This document shows positions 1-8,773 of a stretch of DNA of 64,000 bases, piece by piece; within the stretch, counting starts at the first letter, position 1, and every line of letters begins with the position of its first letter. The DNA is from Streptomyces nymphaeiformis (GTDB taxonomy: Bacteria; Actinomycetota; Actinomycetes; Streptomycetales; Streptomycetaceae), in contig NZ_JACHJY010000011.1 in NCBI RefSeq assembly GCF_014203895.1, positions 62,001 through 126,000 of the forward strand, given 5' to 3'. The translations under genes and the position numbers were made by a program. Under the pieces are notes generated by a model that made no database searches, was not told where the DNA came from, and saw nothing but the letters and a program-made list of their open reading frames with translations.

Positions 1-136
1 CATCGTCGTCTCCGCCCCGCTCAGCTTCGTGCTCCTGCGCAAGGTGCGGGACGAGGCGAGCGCCGAGGTCGTGGCGCGGGTCGACCGCGCCAAGGGCCGG
101 CTGGAGGCGAACCGTTCGCAGGAGGACGCGCTGTAG
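1..136 (+). CDS. DUF4229-like membrane protein, C-terminal fragment
   Basis: Only the last 44 codons are in the window; the gene begins upstream. The readable part is a hydrophobic stretch (IVVSAPLSFVLLRK) followed by a charged, helical tail ending EANRSQEDAL and a TAG stop. This pattern, a final membrane segment then an Arg/Glu/Ala-rich tail, matches the end of the short actinobacterial DUF4229 membrane proteins. The assignment is by recognition of the tail only. Function is unknown for the family. Confidence 0.6.
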   Translation, partial: IVVSAPLSFVLLRKVRDEASAEVVARVDRAKGRLEANRSQEDAL

Positions 137-504
137 CCGCCGTCCGTCGTGTAAGGGCTGCGTAAGCTTCCTCACAGCGTCACACCCCGGGTAGGGCCTT
201 CCAAGGCTCCGACCTGGGGTGTTCTGCGTTTCGGAGGCGAAGGGGCGTTTTCGCGCCTCAAAGAATGGCTTTGAGGATCTCAAAGTTCAAGTGTTAACGT
301 GTTCGACATGAAGTCTGCAGTGCGCCCCTCTCATGCCGTGAGCACCCCGCTCGTGGCGCGCCTGCACGTCGATCTGTGCCGCTGTACGTCCGCGGTCTGT
401 TGCCGTCAGCTCTGACCCGGCATCATCAGCGGCCCGCGAGAACAGCGCGTGTGTGCCGCACCCCCGTCCCCGTATTTCCCGATACGCACCTGTGGAGCGT
501 GCCC
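137..504. other. Intergenic region with alternating inverted repeats upstream of the symporter
   Basis: No gene is seen. It holds an imperfect inverted repeat around 182-222 (ACACCCCGGG / CCTGGGGTGT) that may end the upstream transcript. At 256-285 three alternating arms (CCTCAAAG, CTTTGAGG, CTCAAAG) allow two mutually exclusive short hairpins. An AT-richer segment containing GTTAAC at about 294-299 follows and probably carries the symporter promoter. Confidence 0.5.
256..285. promoter_or_regulatory. Three-armed inverted repeat, possible operator or switch
   Basis: CCTCAAAG (256-263), CTTTGAGG (269-276) and CTCAAAG (279-285) can pair as 1:2 (5-nt loop) or 2:3 (3-nt loop). It lies about 220 nt before the symporter start. 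It could be an operator made of three half-sites or an alternative RNA structure; nothing in the sequence decides between them. Confidence 0.4.
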
Positions 505-1806
505 GTGTCCGCGTCCGTGACGCCCGAGACGAAGTCCCGGATACCCAAGGTCCCCTTCTGGGCCCAGATCATCGCCGGTCTGGCCCTCGGCGCCCTGCTC
601 GGCTGGATCGCCCGCAGCCAGGACGTCGCCTGGCTGAAGGAGACCCTGAGCCAGATCGGCGGCATCTTCGTCCAGCTGCTCAAGCTGGCCGTCGCCCCGC
701 TCGTCTTCTTCGCGATCCTGGTGTCGATCACCAACCTGCGGAAGGTGAACAACGCCGCCCGGCTCGCCACCCGCACCCTGCTCTGGTTCATGATCACCTC
801 GCTGATCGCGGTCGGCATCGGCCTCGCGATCGGCCTGATCACCAACCCGGGCGCCGGCACCGGCCTCACGCCGAAGGACGGCAAGCTCCCCAAGCACGAG
901 GGCTCCTGGATCGACTTCCTCACCGGGATCATCCCGACGGACGTCATCACGCCCTTCACCGAGCTGAACGTCCTCCAGATCGTCTTCATGGCCGCCGTCG
1001 CCGGCATCGCCGCCCTCAAGCTCGGCGACCGCGCCAAGCCGATCCTCACCCTCTCCGAGTCGGTCCTGGAGCTCCTCCAGAAGGCCCTGTGGTGGGTCAT
1101 CCGCCTCGCCCCGCTCGGCACCGTCGGCCTCATCGGCTTCGCCATCGCCGACTACGGCTGGGACCTGATCGGCAAGTACGCGACCTTCACCGCCGACATC
1201 TACGTCGGCTGCGCCCTGGTCCTCTTCGGCGTCTACCCGCTGCTGCTCGCCACGGTCGCCAAGGTCAACCCGCTGCAGTTCTACAAGGGCGCCTGGCCGG
1301 CCATCCAGCTGGCCTTCGTCTCCCGCTCCTCGGTCGGCACCATGCCGGTCACCCAGAAGGTCACCGAGCGCCTCGGCGTCCCGAAGGAGTACGCCTCCTT
1401 CGCCGTCCCGTTCGGCGCGACGACCAAGATGGACGGCTGCGCCGCGATCTACCCGGCCCTGGCCGCGATCTTCATCGCGCAGATCTTCGACGTGCAGCTC
1501 GGCCTCGGCGACTACCTGCTGATCGCCTTCGTCTCGGTCATCGGCTCGGCGGCCACCGCCGGCCTCACCGGCGCGACGGTCATGCTCACCCTGACCCTCT
1601 CCACCCTGGGCCTCCCCCTGGAGGGCGTCGGCCTCCTCATGGCGATCGACCCGATCCTGGACATGATGCGGACCGCCACGAACGTGGCCGGCCAGGCTCT
1701 GATCCCGGTGATCGTCTCGGCCCGCGAGAAGATCCTCGACCTCACCGCGTACGAGAACGCCTCGGCGTCCCCGGTCGACGAGAAGGAGACCGTGCTGGCC
1801 GCCTGA
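505..1806 (+). CDS. Dicarboxylate/amino acid:cation symporter (DAACS family)
   Basis: A 433-residue polytopic membrane protein of the GltP/DctA family, which imports C4-dicarboxylates or glutamate/aspartate with Na+ or H+. After a short hydrophilic N-terminus (IPKVPFWAQI) it has about eight membrane segments. The conserved re-entrant and ligand regions are visible: SRSSVGTMPVT (serine-rich hairpin), the FGATTKMDG motif, and a late segment with MMRTATNVAGQ. The frame is open upstream to 376, but GTG at 505 has GGAG at 494-497 with 7-nt spacing and gives the usual family N-terminus. It is monocistronic, ending in a strong hairpin shared with the convergent CHAT gene. Family is certain; substrate is not. 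Confidence 0.85.
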   Translation: MSASVTPETKSRIPKVPFWAQIIAGLALGALLGWIARSQDVAWLKETLSQIGGIFVQLLKLAVAPLVFFAILVSITNLRKVNNAARLATRTLLWFMITSLIAVGIGLAIGLITNPGAGTGLTPKDGKLPKHEGSWIDFLTGIIPTDVITPFTELNVLQIVFMAAVAGIAALKLGDRAKPILTLSESVLELLQKALWWVIRLAPLGTVGLIGFAIADYGWDLIGKYATFTADIYVGCALVLFGVYPLLLATVAKVNPLQFYKGAWPAIQLAFVSRSSVGTMPVTQKVTERLGVPKEYASFAVPFGATTKMDGCAAIYPALAAIFIAQIFDVQLGLGDYLLIAFVSVIGSAATAGLTGATVMLTLTLSTLGLPLEGVGLLMAIDPILDMMRTATNVAGQALIPVIVSAREKILDLTAYENASASPVDEKETVLAA

Positions 1807-1823
1807 CCCGCGCCAGGCTCGTA

Positions 1824-1868
1824 CGCGATGTGCCCCGCACCCCGATCACGGGTGCGGGGCACATCGCG
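1824..1868. terminator. Bidirectional terminator hairpin
   Basis: A perfect 19-bp GC-rich stem (1824-1842 with 1850-1868) and a 7-nt loop lie between the convergent symporter and CHAT genes. Confidence 0.8.
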
Positions 1869-1883
1869 TTTCCGGCGTCCCGG

Positions 1884-4800
1884 TCACGGGCCGTCGTGGA
1901 CGAAGGGGACCCAGACGGTCGGGTCGGTGGGGTCCTTGGCGCGGAGCTCGGCGACGGCCCGGTGGAGGGCACGGGCGGCGCCGGTGGACGCCGGGCCGTC
2001 CGGGCCGGAGAGGTGACGGTAGAAGGCGGCCGCCACCTCGGGTGCGGCCCCGTCGTTGATCGACCACAGGGTCGCCACCACGTGCCGGAACCCCGCGATG
2101 CGCAGGGCGGCGGCGGTGTGCACGGCCTCGTCCGGGAGCTCCCCGGCGCCCAGGCGGGTGTGGCAGGCGGACAGGAACGCCAGGTCGGCGCGGTCGAGCC
2201 GCAGATCCGCGAGGTCGAGAAGGCTGAGGTCGCGGTCCCTGAGACAGAGTCCCGCGCCGGCCGGTGCCGTCATGTCGAGCCAGCCGTGACAGGCGAAGTG
2301 CGCCCAGGCGTGTTCCGGCAGCCGGTGTCGCACGGCCGCCGTGGTGGCCGCCTCGTCGGCCAGGACCGTCAGCCGCGGGCGGCCGAGGATCCGGTCGAGG
2401 GCCTGGAGCTCCGCCGCGACCCCGGGCAGGACGGTATGGCCGCGTCCGGTGTCGGTGAGGGCGACCGCCAGGAGAGCGGGATCGGTGGGTTCCGGGCGGC
2501 GCCGGGCGTCGACGAGGGCGGAGAGCGTGGTGGTGTACGAGGACACCGCCGCGTACGGCAGGCCGACGGGCTCGGCCGGGCCGGCCGTGATGCGGGGGTA
2601 GCGGCCCGCCGCGTGCAGCGGAAGGATCGAGAGGGACGCCGTGGGGCACCACCACAGGCGGGGCGGGTCGGCCGACTCGGTCGGCCAGTCCAGTCGTTCG
2701 AGGACCGGCAGGGCGATGCGGTTCCAGAGCCATTCCAGGGTGTCGTGCACGGTGTGCCGGGCGCATTCGTGGGTGTCCCAGCTGGCGTCGGGCGCCATCG
2801 CGTCGTCGAGGTGGCTCAGGTAGGTGTTGGCGATCGCGTCGATGCCGGGCACGTCGACGTCGGGCAGTTCCACGACCTCGATCCCTCCGCCCGGAAGCAC
2901 GATGATCGCGTCGCAGCGGATCGTGCTGATGTTGACGATGACGACGGGGCCTGCGTCCGCGGCCGGTGCCAGCTTCTTGAACGGGGCCGGGCCGAGGAAC
3001 TCGGTGCCGTCAGGCAGCGGCTGCACCTCGGACACCAGCCGCTGCCAGCGCCGGGCCAGTCGCAGGCGTTCCTCCTGGTCGAGCCGGTCGTCCCCGGCGA
3101 GCCGCGTGCGGATCCGCTCCAACTCGGCCGCGCGGTCCCGGTCGTGGGCGGCGAGCGCGGCGAGGTCCGTCCGCAGGTGCAGGGTGGAGGACCACAGCAC
3201 CGACCGGCCCTGTTCGAGCAGTTCCACGGCCAGTTCGGGCTGTCCGGTCTCGAGGGCCAGGGCCGCCGCGTCACGCGGCATCGCCTTGCTCTCCTGGATG
3301 CTCTTCACCTGGTCGGCCCGGTCCAGGCCGGCCCAGCCGTACTCGCGGAGCAGTGCGACAGCGGCGCGTGCTCCGGTCAGGGCCTCGTCCAGGTCGCCGG
3401 ACGCCCGCGCCTCCCCGGCCCAGCCGCGCGCGGCGAACAGCCTTTCCTGGACGGGGGAGCCCTTCGCCTCCGCCGCCGCGCGCATCGCCGCCACCGCGGC
3501 CCGGCGGTCCGCCTTGTGTCCGTGGCGGCTGAACCGGCGGAACAGCCCCACGGCTTTGCCGAGCATCACCTCGGCGCGGGCGAGATGCATCGGGGGGCAG
3601 CATTCCGCGGCCGTCGTGAAGACCTTCAGTACCTCGTCCTCCTCGACGAGGACCCCGTGGTCCTCCGCCCCGAGGAGGAGCGTGCCGAGCATGCGGTTCG
3701 CGTCGAGTGCGTGCCGGCCGCTCCCGGCCAGCGCGACCGCCTCCCTCGCCGCGTCCACGGCCTCGCCGCGCCGTCCGACGGAGCCCAGTGCCTGGGCCAG
3801 CCGCGCCAGGAGGAGCGGCCGGTCGACATGCGTGGCCGGCATGACGGCCAGGGCGCGGAGGGCCGGGTCCACGCCGTCGGCGCGGTCGGCGGCGAACGCG
3901 GCTCGGACCAGGGTCTCCGGGTACTCGCCGGGCACCGCCGGCAGGGTGTCGCCGAGGATCCGCCGCATCGCCTCGGCGGCCCGCCGGTCGGCGGCCCGTC
4001 CGATCATGTCGGCCCGCGTCTGCAGCGCACCCATGAGTGAGGTCGCGGCCAGGGAGGCGTGCTTTCCGTCATCGTCCTCCAACGCCGGGAACAGCACCTC
4101 GACCGCGTCGTTCAGATCGTCGACCGAGCCGCGCCGCCTGCCCCTCAGGGTCAGCGCGGCTCCCAGGTTGTTCCGGAACAGGCCGTCGCCGACCGTCGCA
4201 CGGTCGACCGCCGCCCGGCCCCAGCGGACGGCCTCGTCCAGGTACCGGTCCTCGTCCGCGTCCCGGGCCAGGTTCAGCAGGGACGAGCAGAGGCTCGACT
4301 CCAGTGCCGCCCGGTCCTCGGGGGGTCCGCCGGGCTGGGCCAGGGCCGGTCTGACGACCTCGTCCAGGAGGCTGTGGAGCGGGTCCGGGTCCTGCGTCGT
4401 CTGGAACCGCGTGTTCGCCAGGGCGAGCGCACCCTGGGTGGCCCGCAGCCGCGCGTAGTGGCCCGTCGGCAGGACGCGCAGCGCCTCGTACGCGGTGTCG
4501 ATCGCCTCGGTCAGGTCCTCGTCCCGTCCCCAGCGCTCGTACTGCTCCCTCAGTACGTCACGCAGCGAGCCCAGCATCAGGGGCCGGGCGGGGTGGTCGG
4601 CGGACGCCGACCGCACCGCCTCCCGGTTGAGCGCGACCGCCCGGTCCATCAGCTCCCCGTCGCCTGTGGCCGTGGACGCCACGTACGCGCGGGCCGCGGC
4701 CGCGTACAGCATGACGGGAGGGGTCGCCGACTCCCATACGGAGGGGGGCTGGTCCGGCTCGACCTCGATACGGGCCATCCGGTAGACCCAGTCGGCCGCT

Positions 4801-4922
4801 TCCGGGTGCCCGGCGGTGTGCGCGCGGGCGAACCAGTGGAACGCCTTGCCGTACCGCCGCTTCGCGAACGCGTGCACACCGTTCCGGTAGAGGTCCGCGC
4901 CCTGTTCTTCGTCGACCGACAT
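1884..4922 (-). CDS. Large TPR-CHAT protein (caspase-like protease domain)
   Basis: About 1012 residues. The N-terminal two thirds is alpha-helical, Ala/Leu/Arg-rich and repeat-like, starting with a Sel1/TPR-like helix pair around residues 5-45. The C-terminal third is a CHAT domain, a clan-CD peptidase fold. The predicted dyad is visible: His in the HFACHG motif (about residue 879) and Cys in the SACHT motif (about residue 920), followed by the family motif VVATLWSIND. CHAT proteins with TPR arms act as proteases switched on by a partner or ligand; the target here is unknown. ATG at 4922 was preferred over GTG at 4937 because AAGGGG sits at good spacing before it. It is divergent, with about 70 bp between, from a Cys-rich / membrane protein pair that may be its functional partner. 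No signal peptide or membrane segment is seen, so it is probably cytoplasmic. Confidence 0.85.
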   Translation of the reverse strand: MSVDEEQGADLYRNGVHAFAKRRYGKAFHWFARAHTAGHPEAADWVYRMARIEVEPDQPPSVWESATPPVMLYAAAARAYVASTATGDGELMDRAVALNREAVRSASADHPARPLMLGSLRDVLREQYERWGRDEDLTEAIDTAYEALRVLPTGHYARLRATQGALALANTRFQTTQDPDPLHSLLDEVVRPALAQPGGPPEDRAALESSLCSSLLNLARDADEDRYLDEAVRWGRAAVDRATVGDGLFRNNLGAALTLRGRRRGSVDDLNDAVEVLFPALEDDDGKHASLAATSLMGALQTRADMIGRAADRRAAEAMRRILGDTLPAVPGEYPETLVRAAFAADRADGVDPALRALAVMPATHVDRPLLLARLAQALGSVGRRGEAVDAAREAVALAGSGRHALDANRMLGTLLLGAEDHGVLVEEDEVLKVFTTAAECCPPMHLARAEVMLGKAVGLFRRFSRHGHKADRRAAVAAMRAAAEAKGSPVQERLFAARGWAGEARASGDLDEALTGARAAVALLREYGWAGLDRADQVKSIQESKAMPRDAAALALETGQPELAVELLEQGRSVLWSSTLHLRTDLAALAAHDRDRAAELERIRTRLAGDDRLDQEERLRLARRWQRLVSEVQPLPDGTEFLGPAPFKKLAPAADAGPVVIVNISTIRCDAIIVLPGGGIEVVELPDVDVPGIDAIANTYLSHLDDAMAPDASWDTHECARHTVHDTLEWLWNRIALPVLERLDWPTESADPPRLWWCPTASLSILPLHAAGRYPRITAGPAEPVGLPYAAVSSYTTTLSALVDARRRPEPTDPALLAVALTDTGRGHTVLPGVAAELQALDRILGRPRLTVLADEAATTAAVRHRLPEHAWAHFACHGWLDMTAPAGAGLCLRDRDLSLLDLADLRLDRADLAFLSACHTRLGAGELPDEAVHTAAALRIAGFRHVVATLWSINDGAAPEVAAAFYRHLSGPDGPASTGAARALHRAVAELRAKDPTDPTVWVPFVHDGP

Positions 4923-4979
4923 CAAACCCCTTGCCACACAGGATGGTTCGAATCGGTCTCAGCGTAGGGTGCCGCTCAC

Positions 4980-4991
4980 TACTGTGATGTC
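4980..4991 (+). promoter_or_regulatory. Leaderless promoter -10 box (TACTGT)
   Basis: TACTGT at 4980-4985 is followed by exactly 6 nt and then ATG 4992. This is the spacing expected when transcription starts at the A of the start codon. No Shine-Dalgarno sequence is present. Confidence 0.55.
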
Positions 4992-5342
4992 ATGTCCGAA
5001 GAAACCGCCCTCGCCTACCTGCAGACCGCCGACTACAGGTGGACCAGGCGCGCGTTCGAGTTGCTCGGGGCGCGTGAACTCACGGTCACCCCGTACGAGG
5101 GGGGCGGCGCGCCCTGTTTCGTGGTCGAGGGCCCGTGTCCCCGCTGTGACCACCACCTGGTGGACCGTCAGGTGACCACCGGGCTCACCGGTCTGTCCGG
5201 CCCCAGCCGCGGCGAGGGCGGCAACCGGGCGCCCGCGATCGTGCTGGACGTGACGTGCGGTTGTGGCGGCGCGCACGAGAACGCTCCGGCGGGGGCGGTC
5301 GGTTGCGGCGCCAGCTTCCGGATCGTGATGGACGCTGCGTGA
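4992..5342 (+). CDS. Small Cys-rich protein (possible zinc ribbon), function unknown
   Basis: A 116-residue soluble protein. Cysteines are grouped as CPRC (about residue 45), CGCGG (about 90) and GCG near the C-terminus, which suggests a zinc-ribbon-like metal site. The N-terminus (ALAYLQTADYRWTRRAFELLG) is helical. I do not recognise a characterised family. The stop overlaps the start of the next gene (GTGA), so the two are translationally coupled, and the pair is divergent from the TPR-CHAT gene. Context suggests it may be an adaptor or sensor for the CHAT protein or the membrane protein; that is inference. Confidence 0.7.
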   Translation: MSEETALAYLQTADYRWTRRAFELLGARELTVTPYEGGGAPCFVVEGPCPRCDHHLVDRQVTTGLTGLSGPSRGEGGNRAPAIVLDVTCGCGGAHENAPAGAVGCGASFRIVMDAA

Positions 5343-6043
5343 ACCCGGTGCCCCGGCCGTCGGAGCGGCCGCCCACCGAGCCCGCGCCGGCGGAACCCGG
5401 ACGGTTCCGCCTGCCGGAGCGGCCGCTCACCGAGGCCGACCTGGCGGAACGCGAACGGTTCCGGGCGATGGTGCAGCAGTCGCTGCCGAGCGTGCGGGCC
5501 AGCGCGGAGGCGTGGCGCAACGGTCTCGCGGCCTTCGTCACCCTGATCGGCGCCGCGGTCGTGATCAAGGGGCGGACCACGACGGCGGAGCTTCCGCCGC
5601 TGTGGCGGCTGGCGGTCACCGTCCTGATCGGCGGCGGCCTCGCCCTCGCCGTGACGGGCCTGTGGCACGCCCTGGCCGCGCAGGCCGGGACGAAGCCGCT
5701 GGCGGTCACGCTGGCCGACATCCACCGTGAGCACGGCTCGATCGACGGCTTCGAGGTCGCGACCGCGATCCGGGCGGCGCACCGGCTGACACTCGCCCGT
5801 CGTGCGGTCGGCCTCGCGCTGGCCTGCCTGTTCGCCGGGACGGCCCTCACCTGGTGGGCGCCCGGCACGACACCGGGGAACCTGCGGGTGACGTACGGCC
5901 CGGACACCGTCTGCGGCACCCTGCTGGCAGCCGACGGCGGGCGGCTGAGGATCTCCGTGGACGGGCAGACCGAGGCGGTGGAGGTTCCGCTCACCGCCGT
6001 CACGGGCATGACGGTCACGGCTGACTGCAACCCACCCCTCTGA
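5339..6043 (+). CDS. Two-TM membrane protein coupled to the Cys-rich protein
   Basis: 234 residues from GTG 5339, which overlaps the preceding stop by 4 bp (GTGA). The first 75 residues are Pro/Glu/Arg-rich and probably cytoplasmic. Hydrophobic segments follow at about 82-92 (FVTLIGAAVVI) plus 100-122, and again at about 160-178 (VGLALACLFAGTALTWWA). A C-terminal domain of about 60 residues rich in Val/Thr follows, ending ADCNPPL, and is probably extracytoplasmic. The upstream in-frame extension to 5255 lies inside the preceding gene and was rejected. No known domain is recognised. Membrane partners next to CHAT proteases can be effectors or substrates, but nothing here proves it. Confidence 0.7.
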   Translation: MNPVPRPSERPPTEPAPAEPGRFRLPERPLTEADLAERERFRAMVQQSLPSVRASAEAWRNGLAAFVTLIGAAVVIKGRTTTAELPPLWRLAVTVLIGGGLALAVTGLWHALAAQAGTKPLAVTLADIHREHGSIDGFEVATAIRAAHRLTLARRAVGLALACLFAGTALTWWAPGTTPGNLRVTYGPDTVCGTLLAADGGRLRISVDGQTEAVEVPLTAVTGMTVTADCNPPL

Positions 6044-6117
6044 CATGCGCTCGCCCGGCTGATCGGCGACACTGCTGCGGGGCATCCAATGGATCTTGGA
6101 AGCAGGGGTGGGGCGCC

Positions 6118-6747
6118 ATGGCCGGTGGGGCGAAGGCGCGGCGGTTGCCGCGGGTGGTGCGGGAGCGGCAGATGGTGGACGCGGCCGTGCGGTGCTTCGC
6201 GCGGCACGGGTACCAGGCGGCGTCCATGGACGAGATCGCCGAGCTCGCCGGGGTCTCGAAGCCGTTGGTCTATCTGTATCTGGGCTCCAAGGAAGAGCTG
6301 TTCACCGCCTGCATACGGCGGGAGGCGGCGGCGCTGCTCGGGGCCGTCGCCGCCGAGGTCGGGGAAGCCGAGGTGCCGCCCGACGAGCGGCTCTGGGCGG
6401 GACTGCTCGCCTTCTTCACGTACGCCGCCGAGCACCCGGACGCGTGGGTGGTGCTGAGCCGGCAGGCGCGGACGCACGGGGAGCCGTTCGCCGGCGAGGT
6501 GGCGCGGATGCGGGACGAGATCGTGGGCTTCGTGGCGGGGCTCATCGGCGAGGCCGCCGGGATGGTGATCGCCGGGCGGGACGTGGAGGCGCTCGCGCAG
6601 GCCCTGGTGGGATCCGCCGAGTCCTTGGCCAGCTGGGCGAACGAGACCCCCGGGGTGACGGCGAAGGAGGCCGCCGCGACGCTGATGAACTTCGCCTGGG
6701 CCGGGCTCGGAAACCTCATGAAAAGCGAGCGCTGGTCTCCCCGGTAG
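6118..6747 (+). CDS. TetR-family transcriptional regulator
   Basis: 209 residues. The N-terminal HTH is clear: RQMVDAAVRCFARHGYQA then MDEIAELAGVSKPLVYLYLGSKEELF, typical for TetR repressors. The C-terminal ligand-binding half is divergent. It lies 108 bp upstream of a long-chain acyl-CoA ligase in the same direction, with a TTAC-type inverted repeat between them, which suggests control of that ligase and possibly fatty-acid responsiveness. The ligand is not deducible. Confidence 0.88.
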   Translation: MAGGAKARRLPRVVRERQMVDAAVRCFARHGYQAASMDEIAELAGVSKPLVYLYLGSKEELFTACIRREAAALLGAVAAEVGEAEVPPDERLWAGLLAFFTYAAEHPDAWVVLSRQARTHGEPFAGEVARMRDEIVGFVAGLIGEAAGMVIAGRDVEALAQALVGSAESLASWANETPGVTAKEAAATLMNFAWAGLGNLMKSERWSPR

Positions 6748-6750
6748 CGC

Positions 6751-6773
6751 TTACCGGACAGTAAGGTTACCGG
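6751..6773. promoter_or_regulatory. TTACCGG repeats, possible TetR operator
   Basis: TTACCGGACAGTAA (6751-6764) has TTAC/GTAA arms, and a second TTACCGG follows at 6767-6773. The elements overlap the expected promoter of the acyl-CoA ligase, directly after the tetR gene. Confidence 0.45.
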
Positions 6774-6855
6774 CTAGTCCGGGCAGTTGGGGCAACTCAG
6801 GGCTCAACGTACCGACGCACGACCTCAGTTCATCGCGCCAACCGAGGAGCCGCAC

Positions 6856-8727
6856 GTGTCCGTCGTACCCGCCGCATCCGAGACCGAGCCCGCCGAGCCG
6901 CGGAAGGTGGTGGTGGACGGGCGGGTGCGGGAGGTGTCCGTCCCCGCGCTCGTTCCCCGGGTCGACCGCGGCTCGCTCGCCGACCTGCCGTACGACAACG
7001 CCCGGCAGGACCCCGAGGCCGTCCTGTTCTCGCGGAAGGACGCCGACGGGGCCTGGTACGACGTCAGCGCCGGCCGGTTCGCCGCCGAGGTGCACTCCGT
7101 CGCCAAGGGGCTCATCGCCTGCGGCCTGCGCCCCGGCGACCGGCTCGCGCTCATGGCCCGCACCACCTACGAGTGGACCCTGATCGACTTCGCCGCCTGG
7201 GCCGCCGGGCTCGTCACCGTCCCCGTCTACCCCACCTCCTCCGCCTTCCAGACCCGCTGGATCCTCCAGGACTCCGGGGCCGCGGCCTGCGTCGTCGAGG
7301 ACGCCGAGCAGGCCCGGCTCGTCTCCGCCGAGCGCCGCCAGCTCCCCGGCCTCGCCCACCTCTGGGTCCTCGACGCCGGCGCCGTCGAACAGTTGCGGCA
7401 GGCCGGGGCGCGGGTCGCCGACGAGACCGTGACCGCGCGGCGCGGACTGCTCACGCCCGAGGCGCTCGCCACCCTCATCTACACCTCCGGCACCACCGGC
7501 CGGCCCAAGGGCTGCGCCCTCACCCACGCCAACTTCTTCGCCGAGGTCGACAACGCCGTCCGGCTCCTCCACCCCGTCTTCGTCTCGGAGAGCAAGGAGC
7601 CCGCCGCCACCCTCCTCTTCCTGCCGCTCTCCCACGTCTTCGGCCGGATGGTCGCCGTCGGCTGCGTCCGCGCCCGCGTCCGGGTCGGGCACGCCCCCAC
7701 CGTCGAGGGCGAGGAGCTCCTCACCGACCTGGCCGGCTTCCGGCCCACGTTCCTCCTCGCCATCCCGTACGTCCTGGAGAAGGTCTTCAACAAGGCCCGC
7801 GCCACCGCCGAACGCGGCGGGAAGGCCGCCGCCTTCGACCGCGCCGCCCGGATCGCCCGCCGGTACGGGCGGACCGCCTCGCCCCCGCTCGCCCTGCGGG
7901 CCGCCCGGGCCCTCTACGACCCGCTCGTCTACCGGCGGATCCGCACCGCCCTCGGCGGCCGGGTGAAGTACGTGATCTGCGGCGGCTCCCCGCTCGGCGC
8001 CCCGCTCGCCGAGTTCTTCGCGGGCGCCGGCGTCGAGGTCTTCGAGGGGTACGGCCTGACCGAGACCACGGCCGCCTCGACGGTCACCCCGCCCCGCCGG
8101 CCGCGCACCGGGACCGTCGGCCTTCCGGTGCCGGGCACGGCGGTCCGGATCGCCGGCGACGGCGAGGTCTGGCTCAAGGGCGGTCACGTCTTCGCCGGGT
8201 ACTGGGACGGGCAGCGCGGCGCGGCCGTGCCGTACACCGACGACGGCTGGTTCCCCACCGGGGACATCGGCTCCCTCGACGAGGACGGCTACCTCCGGAT
8301 CACCGGCCGCAAGAAGGACCTGCTCATCACCTCGGCCGGCAAGAACGTCGCCCCGGCCCCGCTGGAGGACTGGCTGCGCGCCCACCCGCTGGTCGCCCAG
8401 TGCATGGTCCTCGGCGACGACCGCCCGTACGTCACGGCCCTGATCACCCTCGACCACGAGGGGCTGACGCACTGGCGGCGGATGCGGCACAAGGACCAGC
8501 TGGCGCTGTGGGAGCTGGCCCGCGACCCGGAGCTGCTGGCCGCGCTCCAGCGGGGGGTGGACGACGCCAACCGGCTGGTCTCGCGCGCCGAGTCGATCCG
8601 CGCCTTCCGCGTCCTGACCACCGAGTTCTCGGAGACCTCGGGACACCTGACGCCGTCGATGAAGCTCAAACGGCGGGCGGTGCTGCGGGACTTCGCCCGG
8701 GACATCGAGGAGATGTACCGGGAGTGA
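6856..8727 (+). CDS. Long-chain fatty-acid-CoA ligase (FadD15-like AMP-forming ligase)
   Basis: About 623 residues from GTG 6856, chosen because GAGGAG (6844-6849) precedes it at 6 nt; the frame is open from 6787. It activates fatty acids to acyl-CoA through an acyl-adenylate. Visible ANL motifs are the P-loop YTSGTTGRPKG, the A5-type motif GYGLTETTA, the hinge/A8 motif ITGRKKDLLITSAGKN and a late MKLKRRAV region. The C-terminal subdomain (DANRLVSRAESIRAF) is that of the long FadD15-type ligases rather than small-acid ligases. It is followed by a hairpin terminator and a convergent PLD gene. The adjacent TetR probably controls it. Confidence 0.85.
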   Translation: MSVVPAASETEPAEPRKVVVDGRVREVSVPALVPRVDRGSLADLPYDNARQDPEAVLFSRKDADGAWYDVSAGRFAAEVHSVAKGLIACGLRPGDRLALMARTTYEWTLIDFAAWAAGLVTVPVYPTSSAFQTRWILQDSGAAACVVEDAEQARLVSAERRQLPGLAHLWVLDAGAVEQLRQAGARVADETVTARRGLLTPEALATLIYTSGTTGRPKGCALTHANFFAEVDNAVRLLHPVFVSESKEPAATLLFLPLSHVFGRMVAVGCVRARVRVGHAPTVEGEELLTDLAGFRPTFLLAIPYVLEKVFNKARATAERGGKAAAFDRAARIARRYGRTASPPLALRAARALYDPLVYRRIRTALGGRVKYVICGGSPLGAPLAEFFAGAGVEVFEGYGLTETTAASTVTPPRRPRTGTVGLPVPGTAVRIAGDGEVWLKGGHVFAGYWDGQRGAAVPYTDDGWFPTGDIGSLDEDGYLRITGRKKDLLITSAGKNVAPAPLEDWLRAHPLVAQCMVLGDDRPYVTALITLDHEGLTHWRRMRHKDQLALWELARDPELLAALQRGVDDANRLVSRAESIRAFRVLTTEFSETSGHLTPSMKLKRRAVLRDFARDIEEMYRE

Positions 8728-8766
8728 GGCGCACCCGGGGGTGCACGGGCGTGTCCGGGTGCGCCT
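8727..8766. terminator. Hairpin between convergent genes
   Basis: AGGCGCACCCGG (8727-8738) pairs with CCGGGTGCGCCT (8755-8766) in a 12-bp perfect stem, with a 16-nt GC-rich loop. It begins at the last base of the ligase stop codon. Confidence 0.65.
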
Positions 8767-8773
8767 CCGTGGC

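Noticed and set aside
453..4040. Very long plus-strand open frame
   Set aside because: It runs across the symporter and antisense to the CHAT gene. Its translation is Arg/Pro/Gly/His-rich with no motif, the usual shadow frame of high-GC coding DNA.
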